Source of the DNA: Streptosporangiaceae bacterium | GTDB lineage: Bacteria; Actinomycetota; Actinomycetes; Streptosporangiales; Streptosporangiaceae | Length of the DNA stretch: 60,826 nt | Assembly: GCA_025934635.1 (NCBI GenBank) | Contig: JAICWX010000007.1 | Span: 1 to 60,826 of the forward strand | Direction: 5' to 3' | Part shown: positions 16,615 through 25,630 of the stretch, piece after piece | How positions within the stretch are numbered: position 1 is the first letter of the stretch | Layout of the letters: the number at the start of each line of letters is the position of its first letter | Position numbers and translations under genes: made by a program | Notes under the pieces: generated by a model | Database searches by the model: none | Seen by the model: the letters and a program-made list of their open reading frames with translations, nothing else | What the model was told of the DNA's origin: nothing

Positions 16615-16895
16615 GATTGGGTGATGATATCGCCGCGGCCGGCGGCCGCCCCGGAACCGAGCAGCGGGGCTTGGGCCGCCCGCCTCGCCCTGTGAGATTC
16701 TGATCGTTTTCTTGCGGCCTGATTGGCTTAAATCCCGTTAAATCAACAAAATGTTGCTTACAGATCTTTTCTAGTCGATTCGTCTGAGTTACTCTCACCG
16801 AGGGTCGAATTGACCCGAACCCCAGCCGGACCGACAAAGGTGACCGGGCACGACCTGCCCATTTGCCGGACGGCACCGACAAGCAAGGAGCCTGA

Positions 16896-17690
16896 ATGCG
16901 ACGACGATGGGGCATCCTCACGGCCATGCTGACCCTCATGGCCGGGTTGACCCTGGCCACGGGCAGCGCGTCCGCCTCCGCCGGCACCATGGGCATCAGC
17001 CCCGGCGGGCCGATTCACCTGATCTCCTCGGTCCCGGTCGGCAACGCGAGCGCGCACCACGGGATCAGCCACGCGGCGACGAGCACCAACTGGTCCGGCT
17101 ACGCCGCCACGACCGGCACCTATAGCAGCGTCTCGGCGAGCTGGACCGAGCCCACCGGCATCTGCAGCGGCAGCGCCAAGTACTCCTCGTTCTGGGTCGG
17201 CCTGGACGGCTACAACAGCAGCTCGGTCGAGCAGACCGGCAGCGAGGTGGACTGCTCGGGCAGCCAGGCGGTTTACTACGCCTGGTACGAGATGTTCCCG
17301 AGCGCCTCGCACTCGTACTCCAACACGGTGCGGCCCGGTGATCACTTCAACGCCTCGGTGACCTACACCGGCAGCAACCACTTCAGCCTGTTCATCGCAG
17401 ACACCACCCAGGGCTGGAGCCACACCACCACCGGCACCCGGTCGGCCCCGCGGTCCTCGGCCGAGGTCATCGTCGAGGCACCGTGCTGCACCGCGAGCGG
17501 CGGCACCCTGCCGCTGGCCGACTTCGGCACGGTCAACATCACCGGCTCCCTGGCCAACGGCGCGCCCCTCGGCAACGCCGGCGGCGTCACCGAGATCACC
17601 ATGATCAACAATTCCGGACAGGCCAAGGACAGGATCTCGTCCCTTAGTGGCGGCGAGAACTTCAGCGCCACCTGGCTCCGCGCTAACTAA
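16896..17690 (+). CDS. Secreted G1-family glutamic endopeptidase
   Basis: 264 residues after a CAAGGAG ribosome-binding site. A Sec signal peptide (MRRRWGILTAMLTLMAGLTLATGSASA) and a short propeptide precede the domain starting TSTNWSGYAA. The G1 (scytalidoglutamic-type) catalytic pair is present: Gln in SVEQTGSEVDC and Glu in SSAEVIVEAPC. The beta-sandwich pattern continues with FSLFIADTTQGW and ends NFSATW. These enzymes work at acid pH outside the cell. Monocistronic; a strong hairpin follows at 17716-17754. The 280-base upstream region is relatively AT-rich and holds a CAACA-AAA-TGTTG inverted repeat. Confidence 0.88.
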   Translation: MRRRWGILTAMLTLMAGLTLATGSASASAGTMGISPGGPIHLISSVPVGNASAHHGISHAATSTNWSGYAATTGTYSSVSASWTEPTGICSGSAKYSSFWVGLDGYNSSSVEQTGSEVDCSGSQAVYYAWYEMFPSASHSYSNTVRPGDHFNASVTYTGSNHFSLFIADTTQGWSHTTTGTRSAPRSSAEVIVEAPCCTASGGTLPLADFGTVNITGSLANGAPLGNAGGVTEITMINNSGQAKDRISSLSGGENFSATWLRAN

Positions 17691-17715
17691 CACGGCAGTA
17701 GCTAACTGAACCGGT

Positions 17716-17754
17716 GACGGCCCCGCCTCCGCTGACCGCGGGGGCGGGGCCGTC
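17716..17754. terminator. Bidirectional hairpin terminator
   Basis: Perfect 12-base arms (GACGGCCCCGCC and its complement) with a 15-base loop, between the convergent G1 peptidase and Rieske oxygenase genes. Confidence 0.75.
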
Positions 17755-17766
17755 GTGTGTTCGCGG

Positions 17767-18969
17767 TCAGGTCTTCGCGATACCGCAGGACGCCGCGCTG
17801 CCGCAGGATCCCGCGCTGGCGCACAGGCCCGGGCGGATGGGGACCCCGTTGTTGCGGAGCACGTCCCGCACGTCGAGGATCAGCGGGAACACCTCGTGGT
17901 TCCAGTCCTCGCCCTGCTCGTCCCAGGCCCGCTGCTCGGCCTCGACCGCCATCCGGTCCTCGGCGAACACGCCCTCGGTGAAGCGGCGGATGAGCGGCCA
18001 GGCCGCGTGGATGGCGCCCGGGATCGGCGGCTTCTCGATCATGAGCAGGCCGTAGACGTGGTTGGTGCGCTGCTCGGCGTCCTCGGGCACGTAGGCGACC
18101 CAGAGGGAGAAGGCCGGGAGTTCGGCGTTCTCCGGCACGAGCTGGAGGGTCTGGTAGGGGTACCCGGTGGTGATCGTGACGACGTCGGGCTTGTCGGCGC
18201 CCTTGATGCCGTCGGCGGCGAGCAGGTTCGCGCCGCGGTTCCGCTTGCCGCCGCCGTGGGTGAACAGGTACCGGGCCTCGACCGACTGCGGGCCGCTGGT
18301 GTAGCCGAGGAGCTTGGGCTGGATGCGGCCGACGATGCCGCGGTGCAGGAACTGGTGGTTCATGTCGAGGAGGTTCTCGTGCATGAAGGAGTAGTGGCAG
18401 GCGACGGTGCGCGAGAACCTCATCGTCTTGTGCTTGGGCGAGTCGTACTGCGGCAGGTCGGGCATTGGTGTCGCCCCGGCCTTGTCCGGGTCGCCCGGGA
18501 AGACGAACACGAACCCGTAGGCCTCCTTGACCGGGTAGGCGCGCACGCCTTTGGGCGGCCGCCCGGCCCCCTTGGGCAGGTACGGGATCTGCGAGATGCG
18601 GCCGTTGCCGCGGTAGGCCCAGGCGTGGTAACAGCAGCGCAGCACGTCGCCTTCCACGACCCCCATGCTCAGCGGGACCTGGCGGTGCGCGCACCGGTCC
18701 TCCAGCGCGTAGACCGCGCCGCTCTCGCCGCGGTACAGGGCGATGCGCTCGCCCGCGAACGTGGCCGCGAACGTCTTGCCCTTGCGTACCTTGGCCGCCA
18801 CCGCGACCGGGTACCAGAAATCCGGATTGATCCCGGTGCGCCGCAGGTCGGCCTGCGTCTCGACGTTTACTTCGGCGGTTACCGCGGCCTCGGCCTCTGC
18901 GGCTACATCAGTCTCGGCGGCCTCGTCTGCCTCATTGGCCTCATCACGAGCCGGAAGTGTCTCTGTCAT
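17767..18969 (-). CDS. Rieske [2Fe-2S] non-heme-iron oxygenase, alpha-subunit type
   Basis: 400 residues from ATG 18969 (GGGGGG-rich ribosome-binding site; an ATG six bases upstream is possible). The Rieske cluster ligands are C93/H95 and C112/H115 (CAH...CCYH). The mononuclear iron site is D202/H205/H209 in LLDMNHQFLH. The C-terminal domain is the aromatic-ring-hydroxylating fold. Oddities: an Ala/Glu/Asp-rich 40-residue N-terminal extension and a C-terminus with three evenly spaced cysteines (C-x5-C-x5-C). No reductase or ferredoxin gene lies nearby, so redox partners are elsewhere. Substrate unknown. Confidence 0.88.
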   Translation of the reverse strand: MTETLPARDEANEADEAAETDVAAEAEAAVTAEVNVETQADLRRTGINPDFWYPVAVAAKVRKGKTFAATFAGERIALYRGESGAVYALEDRCAHRQVPLSMGVVEGDVLRCCYHAWAYRGNGRISQIPYLPKGAGRPPKGVRAYPVKEAYGFVFVFPGDPDKAGATPMPDLPQYDSPKHKTMRFSRTVACHYSFMHENLLDMNHQFLHRGIVGRIQPKLLGYTSGPQSVEARYLFTHGGGKRNRGANLLAADGIKGADKPDVVTITTGYPYQTLQLVPENAELPAFSLWVAYVPEDAEQRTNHVYGLLMIEKPPIPGAIHAAWPLIRRFTEGVFAEDRMAVEAEQRAWDEQGEDWNHEVFPLILDVRDVLRNNGVPIRPGLCASAGSCGSAASCGIAKT

Positions 18970-19044
18970 TCCCATCCCCCCTCTGCACGATGATCTCACT
19001 CGTGCAGAGAGGCAAACGATCACGCTGATACATCGTTTTAGCGG

Positions 19045-20655
19045 CTATGAGACACGGCGACGGAGCCAGGCGGCGGTGTCAGGCGGAAGGTCGCTGCCGG
19101 TGAGGGGGGTGCTGGTGAGGAGGATGTCGCCGGCGGGGAGGGGGACTGGGGACGGGGACAGGTTGGCGATGCAGGTGAGGGGGCCGCGGGTGAAGGCGAG
19201 GACGCCGGGGGCGGCGGGGAGCCAGGTCATGGGGGTATCGGGGGGGAAGTGGGTGCGGCGGAGGTGGAGGGCCCGGCGGTAGAGGGTGAGCATGGAGGCG
19301 GGGTCGGCGGATTCGGCCTCGACGGTCAGGGTGTGCCAGGCCGGCGGCTGCGGCAGCCAGGGTTCCTTGCGGGCGGCGGGCGGGGTGAAGCCGAACGGGG
19401 GCTCGGGGCCGGACCAGGGCAGCGGGACGCGGCTGCCGTCGCGGCCGGGGTCGGCGCCGCCGGTGCGGTGCCAGATCGGGTCCTGGCGCTTGGCGGCGGG
19501 GAGGTCCTCGACCTCCCACAGGCCGAGTTCCTCGCCCTGGTAGAGGTAGACCGAGCCGGGCAGGGCCATGGTGAGCAGGGCGGCGGCGCGGGCTCTGCGA
19601 GTACCCAGGGCCAGGTCGACCGGCTGGCTGTGGTCGCGGCGGTCCAGGGCGAAGGACGTGTCGGCGCGGCCGTACCTGGACACGTGGCGGTCCACGTCGT
19701 GGTTGGACAGGACCCAGGTGGCGGGGGCGCCGGCCGCGGCGTGGAAGGCCAGCGTGCCGTCGATGACCGCGCGCAGGCCGGCGGCGTCCCAGGGGCAGCA
19801 CAGGTACGGGAAGTTGAACACCGTGTGCAGCTCGTCGGGACGCAGGTAACGGGCCATCCGGGTGGCGTCGGGCAGCCAGATCTCGCCGATCAGGACCCGG
19901 CCGGGGTAGTCGTCGGCGACGGCGCGCCAGGCCCGGTAGATGTCGTGCACGTCGTCGCGGTCGGTATAGGCCGACGGGTCCCCCGGGCCGGAGTCCGGCA
20001 GCGCCGGGTCCTTGGTCAGCAGGGCGGCGGAGTCGATCCTGATGCCGTCGGCGCCGCGGTCGAACCAGAACCGCAGGATGTCCTCGAACTCGGCCCGCAC
20101 CTCGGGGCTGGCCCAGTTGAAGTCGGGCTGCTCGGGGGCGAACAGGTGCAGGTACCACTCCCCCGGCGTGCCGTCGGGCGCGGCCGTCCTGGTCCAGGCG
20201 GGGCCGCCGAAGATCGACGGCCAGTCGTTGGGCGGCCGGTCGCCGTGCTCGCCGCGGCCGGGGCGGAACCAGAACCGGGCGCGCTCGGCCGACCCGGGCG
20301 GTGCGGCCAGCGCGGCTTGGAACCAGCGGTGCTGGTCCGAGCAGTGGTTGGGGACGATGTCGATGATCGTCCTGATGCCGTGCCGGTGCCCCGCGGCGAT
20401 CAGCGCGTCGGCATCGGCGAGGGTGCCGAAGGCCGGGTCGATCGAGCGGTAGTCGGCCACGTCGTAGCCGGCGTCCGACCGGGGGGACGGGTACCACGGG
20501 CTGTACCAGATCGCGTCGATGCCGAGCTCGGCGAGGTACGGCAGCCGGGCGCGGACGCCGGCCAGGTCACCGATGCCGTCGCCGTCGCTGTCGGCGAAGC
20601 TCTGCACGTAGAGCTCGTAGATCGCCGCCGCGCACCACCAGTGTGACTCAGTCAT
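19045..20655 (-). CDS. GH13 alpha-glucosidase (oligo-1,6-glucosidase type)
   Basis: 536 residues from ATG 20655 with an AAGGGA ribosome-binding site. A (beta/alpha)8 GH13 enzyme: [28 protein letters not shown], nucleophile D208 in GIRIDSA, acid/base E258 in LIGEIW, and transition-state D320 in SNHDVDRH. The C-terminal beta domain follows. No signal peptide, so it acts in the cytoplasm on sugars imported by the ABC system encoded just upstream (14-base gap). This order (binding protein, two permeases, alpha-glucosidase, with a divergent LacI repressor) is the actinomycete alpha-glucoside uptake layout. Confidence 0.92.
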   Translation of the reverse strand: MTESHWWCAAAIYELYVQSFADSDGDGIGDLAGVRARLPYLAELGIDAIWYSPWYPSPRSDAGYDVADYRSIDPAFGTLADADALIAAGHRHGIRTIIDIVPNHCSDQHRWFQAALAAPPGSAERARFWFRPGRGEHGDRPPNDWPSIFGGPAWTRTAAPDGTPGEWYLHLFAPEQPDFNWASPEVRAEFEDILRFWFDRGADGIRIDSAALLTKDPALPDSGPGDPSAYTDRDDVHDIYRAWRAVADDYPGRVLIGEIWLPDATRMARYLRPDELHTVFNFPYLCCPWDAAGLRAVIDGTLAFHAAAGAPATWVLSNHDVDRHVSRYGRADTSFALDRRDHSQPVDLALGTRRARAAALLTMALPGSVYLYQGEELGLWEVEDLPAAKRQDPIWHRTGGADPGRDGSRVPLPWSGPEPPFGFTPPAARKEPWLPQPPAWHTLTVEAESADPASMLTLYRRALHLRRTHFPPDTPMTWLPAAPGVLAFTRGPLTCIANLSPSPVPLPAGDILLTSTPLTGSDLPPDTAAWLRRRVS

Positions 20656-20669
20656 AGGTCCCTTGCTTC

Positions 20670-21560
20670 TTAGCCCTTGAGGCTGCCTGCGGTGAGGCCG
20701 GACAGGATGTTGCGCTGGAAGAACAGGAAGAACACCAGCGTGGGCACCGCGGCCAGGGCGGACGCGGCGAGCACCAGGTTCTGCTGGGTCGTGCTGGCGG
20801 CCTCGAAGATGCCGACGTTCAGGGTCTCCCGGTTCGGGTTGTACCCGTACTCGACCAGCAGCGGCCACAGGAAGTCCTTCCAGACCGCGACCAGGGAGAA
20901 GATCGAGACCACGCCGATGATCGGCCGGGAGATGGGCAGCACGACCGAGCGCAGGGTCCGCAGCGGGGAGGCGCCGTCGATGGCCGCGGCGGCCAGGAGT
21001 TCGGCCGGTATCGAGTCGAAGAACCGTTTGAGCAGGAAGATGCTGAACGCGTTGGCCACCGAGGGCAGCCAGATCGCCTCCGGCGAGCCGATCAGGTTCA
21101 GGTGCAGGATCGGCAGGTCCGAGACGGTCACGTACTGCGGCACCAGCAGCACGGTCGACGGGATCATCAAGGTGGCCAGCATCAGCGCGAAGATCAGGTT
21201 GCCGAGCACCGGGCGCAGCCGGGACAGCGAGTAGGCCGCGGCCACGTCGAAGACCAGCTGGAACGCCAGCGCGCCGAAGGCGTAGTAGAGCGTGTTGACC
21301 AGCAGCCGGCCGAGACCCACCCGGCTCCAGGCGGAGGTATAGGCGCCCGGGTGCACGTGGGCCGGGATGATGGTCGGCGGTACCTGGACCGCCTCGGCGG
21401 TGGACTTGAGCCCGTCGGTGAACAGGAAGTACAGCGGGCCGATGAAGATCAGCGTGAAGATCACCACCACCAGCGTCAGGAGCACCCGGTAGGTGACCTT
21501 GTGGCGGTTCAGCTGGGCGCTGGAGACCAGCGACCTGGCCTGCGCCTGCGGCTCGGTCAT
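20670..21560 (-). CDS. Sugar ABC transporter permease, MalG type
   Basis: 296 residues from ATG 21560, which overlaps the stop of the partner permease by four bases. Six membrane helices are visible, and the cytoplasmic EAA loop reads AAAAIDGASPLRTLRSVVLPISRP, the part that docks on the ATPase. The family (CUT1, MalG) ends with a short cytoplasmic tail, here LSGLTAGSLKG. It pairs with the MalF-type permease upstream. No ATP-binding subunit is encoded in the locus, so a shared MsiK-like ATPase elsewhere is expected, as in Streptomyces. Confidence 0.92.
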   Translation of the reverse strand: MTEPQAQARSLVSSAQLNRHKVTYRVLLTLVVVIFTLIFIGPLYFLFTDGLKSTAEAVQVPPTIIPAHVHPGAYTSAWSRVGLGRLLVNTLYYAFGALAFQLVFDVAAAYSLSRLRPVLGNLIFALMLATLMIPSTVLLVPQYVTVSDLPILHLNLIGSPEAIWLPSVANAFSIFLLKRFFDSIPAELLAAAAIDGASPLRTLRSVVLPISRPIIGVVSIFSLVAVWKDFLWPLLVEYGYNPNRETLNVGIFEAASTTQQNLVLAASALAAVPTLVFFLFFQRNILSGLTAGSLKG

Positions 21561-22528
21561 CGCGCCGCCTCCCGGTCCCGGGTCAGCCACAGGTAGGCGC
21601 CGGAGAAGACGGCCAGGACCAGCATGAGGACCACGCCGAGGGCCGACGCGCTGTTGTAGTTGCTGGCTCCGCTCAGCGCGAACGCGTACTGGTAGATGAG
21701 GTTGACCACCGACAGTGTGTTGTTGTTCACCCCGGCGCCGCCGTTGGTCAAGATGAAGGCCTCGACGAACATCTGCATGGTGGCGACGATCTGCAGCAGG
21801 AGCAGCATCGACAGGATCAGCCGGGTCTGCGGGATCGTGATGTGCCTGATCTTGCGCAGCAGCCCGGCGCCGTCCAGCTCGGCCGCCTCGTAGAGCTCGC
21901 CCGGGATGTTCTGCAGCGCCGCCAGGTAGATCAGCGTCGCGCCGCCCATGTTCATCCAGGTGGCCGCGATCACCACCGAGATCATGGCCATGCTGGGCAG
22001 GCCGGTGCCGGACGACTGGACCCACTGGGAGACCGGCAGGTGCAGGTGCCGCAGGATGTCGTTGAACAGGCCGTAGGACGGGTCGTAGAAGTAGGCGAAG
22101 AGCAGCAGCGCCGAGGTGGGCGGCAGCATCACCGGCAGGTAGACCAGGCAGCGCAGGTACCCCTGGGCGTGCCGGAGCTCGTTGAGCAAGATGGCCACGA
22201 AGAAGGGCACCGCGTAGCCGACGATCAGGGCGAGCACGGTGAATTCGGCCGTGTTCTTCCAGGCCGTCCAGAAGGTCGGATCGTGGAAAATGCGGTGGTA
22301 GTTGGCCCAGCCGGCCCAGCTGGTCACGCCCAGCTTGGTCTTCTGGAAGCTCAGCACGATCTCCCGGCCGATCGGGTACCAGGAGAAGAAGGCGAAGCAC
22401 AGGACGGCGCCGATCAGGAACCCGTGCGCGGAGGCGTTGCGCCGGACTTTCGCGGCCAGCCGGTCCCCGGCGCGTGACCGCGCCGGGGACAGCGTCCCTG
22501 CCTTAGGGAGGGTGGCTAGGTCAGCCAC
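21557..22528 (-). CDS. Sugar ABC transporter permease, MalF type
   Basis: 323 residues with six membrane helices after a 35-residue cytoplasmic N-terminus. The EAA loop is YEAAELDGAGLLRKIRHITIPQ. The N-terminal helix FLIGAVLCFAFFSWYPIGREIVLSF and LPVMLPPTSALLLF fit CUT1 permeases that carry oligosaccharides. It overlaps the binding-protein gene by eight bases and the second permease by four, so the locus is one operon. The substrate is probably an alpha-glucoside, inferred from the GH13 enzyme. Confidence 0.92.
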   Translation of the reverse strand: MADLATLPKAGTLSPARSRAGDRLAAKVRRNASAHGFLIGAVLCFAFFSWYPIGREIVLSFQKTKLGVTSWAGWANYHRIFHDPTFWTAWKNTAEFTVLALIVGYAVPFFVAILLNELRHAQGYLRCLVYLPVMLPPTSALLLFAYFYDPSYGLFNDILRHLHLPVSQWVQSSGTGLPSMAMISVVIAATWMNMGGATLIYLAALQNIPGELYEAAELDGAGLLRKIRHITIPQTRLILSMLLLLQIVATMQMFVEAFILTNGGAGVNNNTLSVVNLIYQYAFALSGASNYNSASALGVVLMLVLAVFSGAYLWLTRDREAAR

Positions 22529-23933
22529 TGTTGGCCAGGATCTGGTTGACCTGGGTGGTCGCGGTCGCGAGCAGCTGGGAGATGTTCGCGTTCGGGTTGG
22601 TCAGCACGGACAGCATGACCGGGTCGAGGGTCTTGTAGACCGCCTGCGCGTCGGCCGGCTCGCCCATCGCCAGCTCATGGGCGTTGGCGAAGGTGGAGTA
22701 GAAGTCCGGGTTGACGGTCGCGCTGGCGTCCTGCAGCTTCTGGTATCTGGCCAGGGTGGTGCCGGTGAACAGCTGCGGCTCGGGGAAGCCGACCGGGAAG
22801 CCGTCGGCCTTCTGCCGGACGAAGTTGAACTGGCCGGTGCCCGGGGTCAGGTACTCGAAGTTCATCCACTTGATGCCGGCCTCGATCTGGGCCGGGGTGT
22901 CGTGCTTGGCGAACATGTAGTCGTTGCCGCCGGACAGCGAGCCCGCCGGGGTGCCGGAGGTGCTGGGCAGCGGGCCCATCCCGTAGTCGTCGATGTGGCC
23001 GCCGTCCTGCGGGACGATCACGTTGTAGATGTCGTCGGGGGCGGCGATGTACATGCCGAGCTTGTTCGCGGCCATCTGCTTCTGCAGGGTGCCCCAGGCG
23101 AGCTGCTGGGTCGGGCTCATGCTGCGGTCGACGAAGCGCATCTGGTGCAGCGCCTGCAGGATGGCCTTGCCCTGATCGGTGTTGAAGGCCGCGGCGCTGC
23201 CCGCCTCGTTGGTCATGTGACCGCCCTCGGCGTCGATCTCCGAGGAGAAGTGCCAGCCTCCGTTGTTGCCGGCGCTGTAGTCGCCGTAGCCGTAGATGCC
23301 CTGGCCGAGCTTGGTGATCGCCTTGGCGTCGGCCTCGACCTGGGCCCAGGTGGTGGGCGGCTGGTCGGGGTCGAGGCCGGCCTGCTTGAACAGCGCCCGG
23401 TTGATGACCAGGCCCTGGGTGTAGTTGACGGTGGGCAGCCCGTAGAGGGTCTTGCCCGCGGTCACCGCGGCCAGCGCGGTCGGCTCGATGTCCTTCAGGG
23501 TGGGCACCGTCTTGGTGTTCACGTACGGCGTGATGTCGGCGGCCTGGCCCGCGTCCAGGACCTGGTTCCGGTCGGTGAAGTAGGTGTAGAAGAGGTTCGG
23601 CTCGTTGCCGGCCCGCAGCATCGCGGTGAACGAGGCCGGAACCTCGCAGGGGTTCTCGAAGACGCTGTTGACGGTGATGCCCGGGTTCTGCTTCTCGAAG
23701 ATGGCCACGTCCTGGAGCCACTCCTTGTGCTGCACCGGGGAGCTCGCGGGCGGTGCGCAGTCAACGCTGATCGTCACGTGGCCGCCGCTGCTGCCGCTGC
23801 TGGCGGCGGGACTGCTCGAGCAGGCCGCCGCCGCGAGCCCGAGAGCCGCGAAGACGGTGAAACCGGCCAGCTGGCGGCGGCTGGAGGCGCTGGGGACTTT
23901 GGGTCCGGGTCGTCGGTGAAGCCGTCTGATCAT
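22521..23933 (-). CDS. Sugar ABC transporter substrate-binding lipoprotein
   Basis: 470 residues. The N-terminus is a lipoprotein signal: basic residues including SSRRQL, a hydrophobic stretch, and lipobox LAAAAC with Cys38; the twin-arginine pattern leaves Tat export possible. The mature part is a cluster B/MalE-like binding protein (VTISVDCAPP at the start, EKQNPGITVNSVFENPCEV, and a C-terminal LDPVMLSVLTNP). Aromatic residues for sugar stacking (YGYGDYSAGNNGGW) are seen mid-chain. It is the first gene of the uptake operon and faces the LacI gene across a 320-base region full of CTTGC half-sites. Confidence 0.92.
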   Translation of the reverse strand: MIRRLHRRPGPKVPSASSRRQLAGFTVFAALGLAAAACSSSPAASSGSSGGHVTISVDCAPPASSPVQHKEWLQDVAIFEKQNPGITVNSVFENPCEVPASFTAMLRAGNEPNLFYTYFTDRNQVLDAGQAADITPYVNTKTVPTLKDIEPTALAAVTAGKTLYGLPTVNYTQGLVINRALFKQAGLDPDQPPTTWAQVEADAKAITKLGQGIYGYGDYSAGNNGGWHFSSEIDAEGGHMTNEAGSAAAFNTDQGKAILQALHQMRFVDRSMSPTQQLAWGTLQKQMAANKLGMYIAAPDDIYNVIVPQDGGHIDDYGMGPLPSTSGTPAGSLSGGNDYMFAKHDTPAQIEAGIKWMNFEYLTPGTGQFNFVRQKADGFPVGFPEPQLFTGTTLARYQKLQDASATVNPDFYSTFANAHELAMGEPADAQAVYKTLDPVMLSVLTNPNANISQLLATATTQVNQILANSG

Positions 23934-24253
23934 CGACTCACCCTTTCTGGGCTGGAAAATATCGATAGCTCAACATACGTATTAGTATTTTTAAGCGCAA
24001 TATCTCTACCAAAAACTGCAAAGACACAACTTGGTTACGATGCCGATTGCCCGGCGAGCGATCCGGCAGGCTGACCTGGCCTTTCGTCATTCTTGCTCGA
24101 GTTCCCGCATTTCTTGCGAATTCCTGCGGAAAGCGAAGAGCCGGGCCGACAGAGAATTACGGCAAGAAATGGGCGTCTGGTGACGGAAGATTTCAGTAAG
24201 GAAGTGAGTCAGATCACGCAAGAACTTGCAACCTCATGTCGTATGTTTGCAGC
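23934..24253. promoter_or_regulatory. Divergent control region with CTTGC/GCAAG half-sites
   Basis: A comparatively AT-rich gap between the uptake operon and the LacI gene. Half-sites CTTGC or GCAAG occur at about 24092-24096, 24113-24117, 24162-24166 and as a palindrome GCAAG-AA-CTTGC at 24218-24229. ATTTCTTGC at 24109-24117 and its exact complement at 24162-24170 form a nine-base inverted pair 44 bases apart, suited to looping. LacI-family MalR/AglR-type repressors of actinomycetes bind CTTGCA-like palindromes, so this is the likely operator set for both directions. Confidence 0.65.
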
Positions 24254-25402
24254 ATGACGCGCGTACCCACCCGGCGGCTGGCCGACGTGGCCAGGAAGGT
24301 CGGGGTCAGCGAGGCCACCGTGAGCCGGGTCCTCAACGGCAAGGCGGGGGTCTCGGACAGCACCAGGGAAACCGTGCTGACCGCCCTGGACGTGCTCGGC
24401 TACGAGCGGCCCACCCAGCTGCGCGGCGAGCGGGCCCGGCTGATCGGCCTGGTGCTGCCCGAGCTGCAGAACCCGATCTTCCCCGCGCTGGCCGAGGTGA
24501 TCGGCGGCGGACTGGCCCAGCGCGGCTTCACCCCGGTGCTGTGCACCCGGACGGCCGGCGGCCTGTCCGAGGCGGACTACGTCGGCATGCTGCTGGACCA
24601 GCATGTATCCGGGGTCGTGTTCGCCGGCGGGCACTGCGGCGAGGCCAACGCCCCGCACGAGCACTACCGGCTGCTGCGCAGCCGCGGCATCCCGGCCGTG
24701 CTGCTCCACGCGGCCGTCGACGACCTGGCCTTCCCGGTCGTGTCGACCGACGACGTGACCGCCACCGGCCAGGCCTGGGACCACCTGGCTTCGCTCGGCC
24801 ACCGGCGGATCGGCCTGGTGGTCGGGCCCGAGGACCACGTGCCCTCGCGCCGCAAGATCGCCGGCTTCACCGAGCGGTTCCGGCATGCCCGGGGGGCGGC
24901 CGAAGCGGGGACGCCGGAAACGGGGACGCCGGCCGGCGCCGACGCCGGGGCACCGCCGGTCGAGCACGCGCTGTTCTCCCTGGAAGGGGGCCAGGCCGCC
25001 ACCACCCGGCTGCTGCGGCACGGTGTCACCGGCGTCATCTGCGGCAGCGACGTGCTGGCGCTCGGCGCCATCCGGGCGGTCCGGCGGGCGGGCCTGTCCG
25101 TGCCGGGCGACGTCTCGGTGGTGGGGTACGACGACTCGGCGTTCATGAACTGCACCGACCCGCCGCTGACCACGGTCAGGCAGCCGATCGAGGCGATGGG
25201 CAAGGCGGCGGTCGCCCTGCTGGTGAGCCAGATCGAGAACATGGCGGTCTACCCGGAGGAACTGCTCTTCGAGCCCGAGCTCGTCGTGCGCGGCTCGACC
25301 GGGCGCCGGCCGGCGGCTACGAGCCCGGTGGTTACGAGCCCGGTGGTTACGGGCCCGGTGGTTACGGGCCCGGTGGTTACGAGCCCGGTGGTTACGAGCT
25401 GA
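24254..25402 (+). CDS. LacI-family repressor of the alpha-glucoside operon
   Basis: 382 residues from ATG 24254. The HTH (RRLADVARKVGVSEATVSRVLNGKAGVS) and hinge helix precede a periplasmic-binding-like effector domain with LIGLVLPELQNPIFP, GVVFAGG, the signature VVGYDDSAFMNCTDPPLTTVRQP and IEAMGKAAVALL. It is divergent from the ABC/GH13 operon and almost surely its repressor, relieved by the imported sugar or a derivative. The C-terminus is odd: after ELVVRGSTGRRP the last 25 or so residues are repeats of (S/G)PVVT, encoded by five 15-base units. Confidence 0.9.
   Translation: MTRVPTRRLADVARKVGVSEATVSRVLNGKAGVSDSTRETVLTALDVLGYERPTQLRGERARLIGLVLPELQNPIFPALAEVIGGGLAQRGFTPVLCTRTAGGLSEADYVGMLLDQHVSGVVFAGGHCGEANAPHEHYRLLRSRGIPAVLLHAAVDDLAFPVVSTDDVTATGQAWDHLASLGHRRIGLVVGPEDHVPSRRKIAGFTERFRHARGAAEAGTPETGTPAGADAGAPPVEHALFSLEGGQAATTRLLRHGVTGVICGSDVLALGAIRAVRRAGLSVPGDVSVVGYDDSAFMNCTDPPLTTVRQPIEAMGKAAVALLVSQIENMAVYPEELLFEPELVVRGSTGRRPAATSPVVTSPVVTGPVVTGPVVTSPVVTS
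25321..25395 (+). repeat. Five tandem 15-base units at the end of the LacI gene
   Basis: G(A/G)GCCCGGTGGTTAC repeated at 25321, 25336, 25351, 25366 and 25381, immediately before the stop codon. Units three and four carry GGG instead of GAG. Frame +1 gives (S/G)PVVT; the neighbouring frame gives a YEPGG repeat. The pattern suggests replication slippage. Confidence 0.9.
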
Positions 25403-25630
25403 GCACGGCCGCGGCGGCGGACGCCGCGACCTGGCCCTGGTATGCGATCATGGTGAGACGGCCCCGCGCGTCAGCGTTTTACCTATCTTTGGTCCGGATT
25501 CGGCACTACCCTGGAGCCAGCGAGCGGGAGGACGAGCCGTGCGGCCATGCGGGGGCCTGACCGTGGCCTGGTTCTGTGGTATGTGTAAATTTTGCGACCC
25601 GGTGCAAGCAGGCGCAGGCATGACAGTTAG

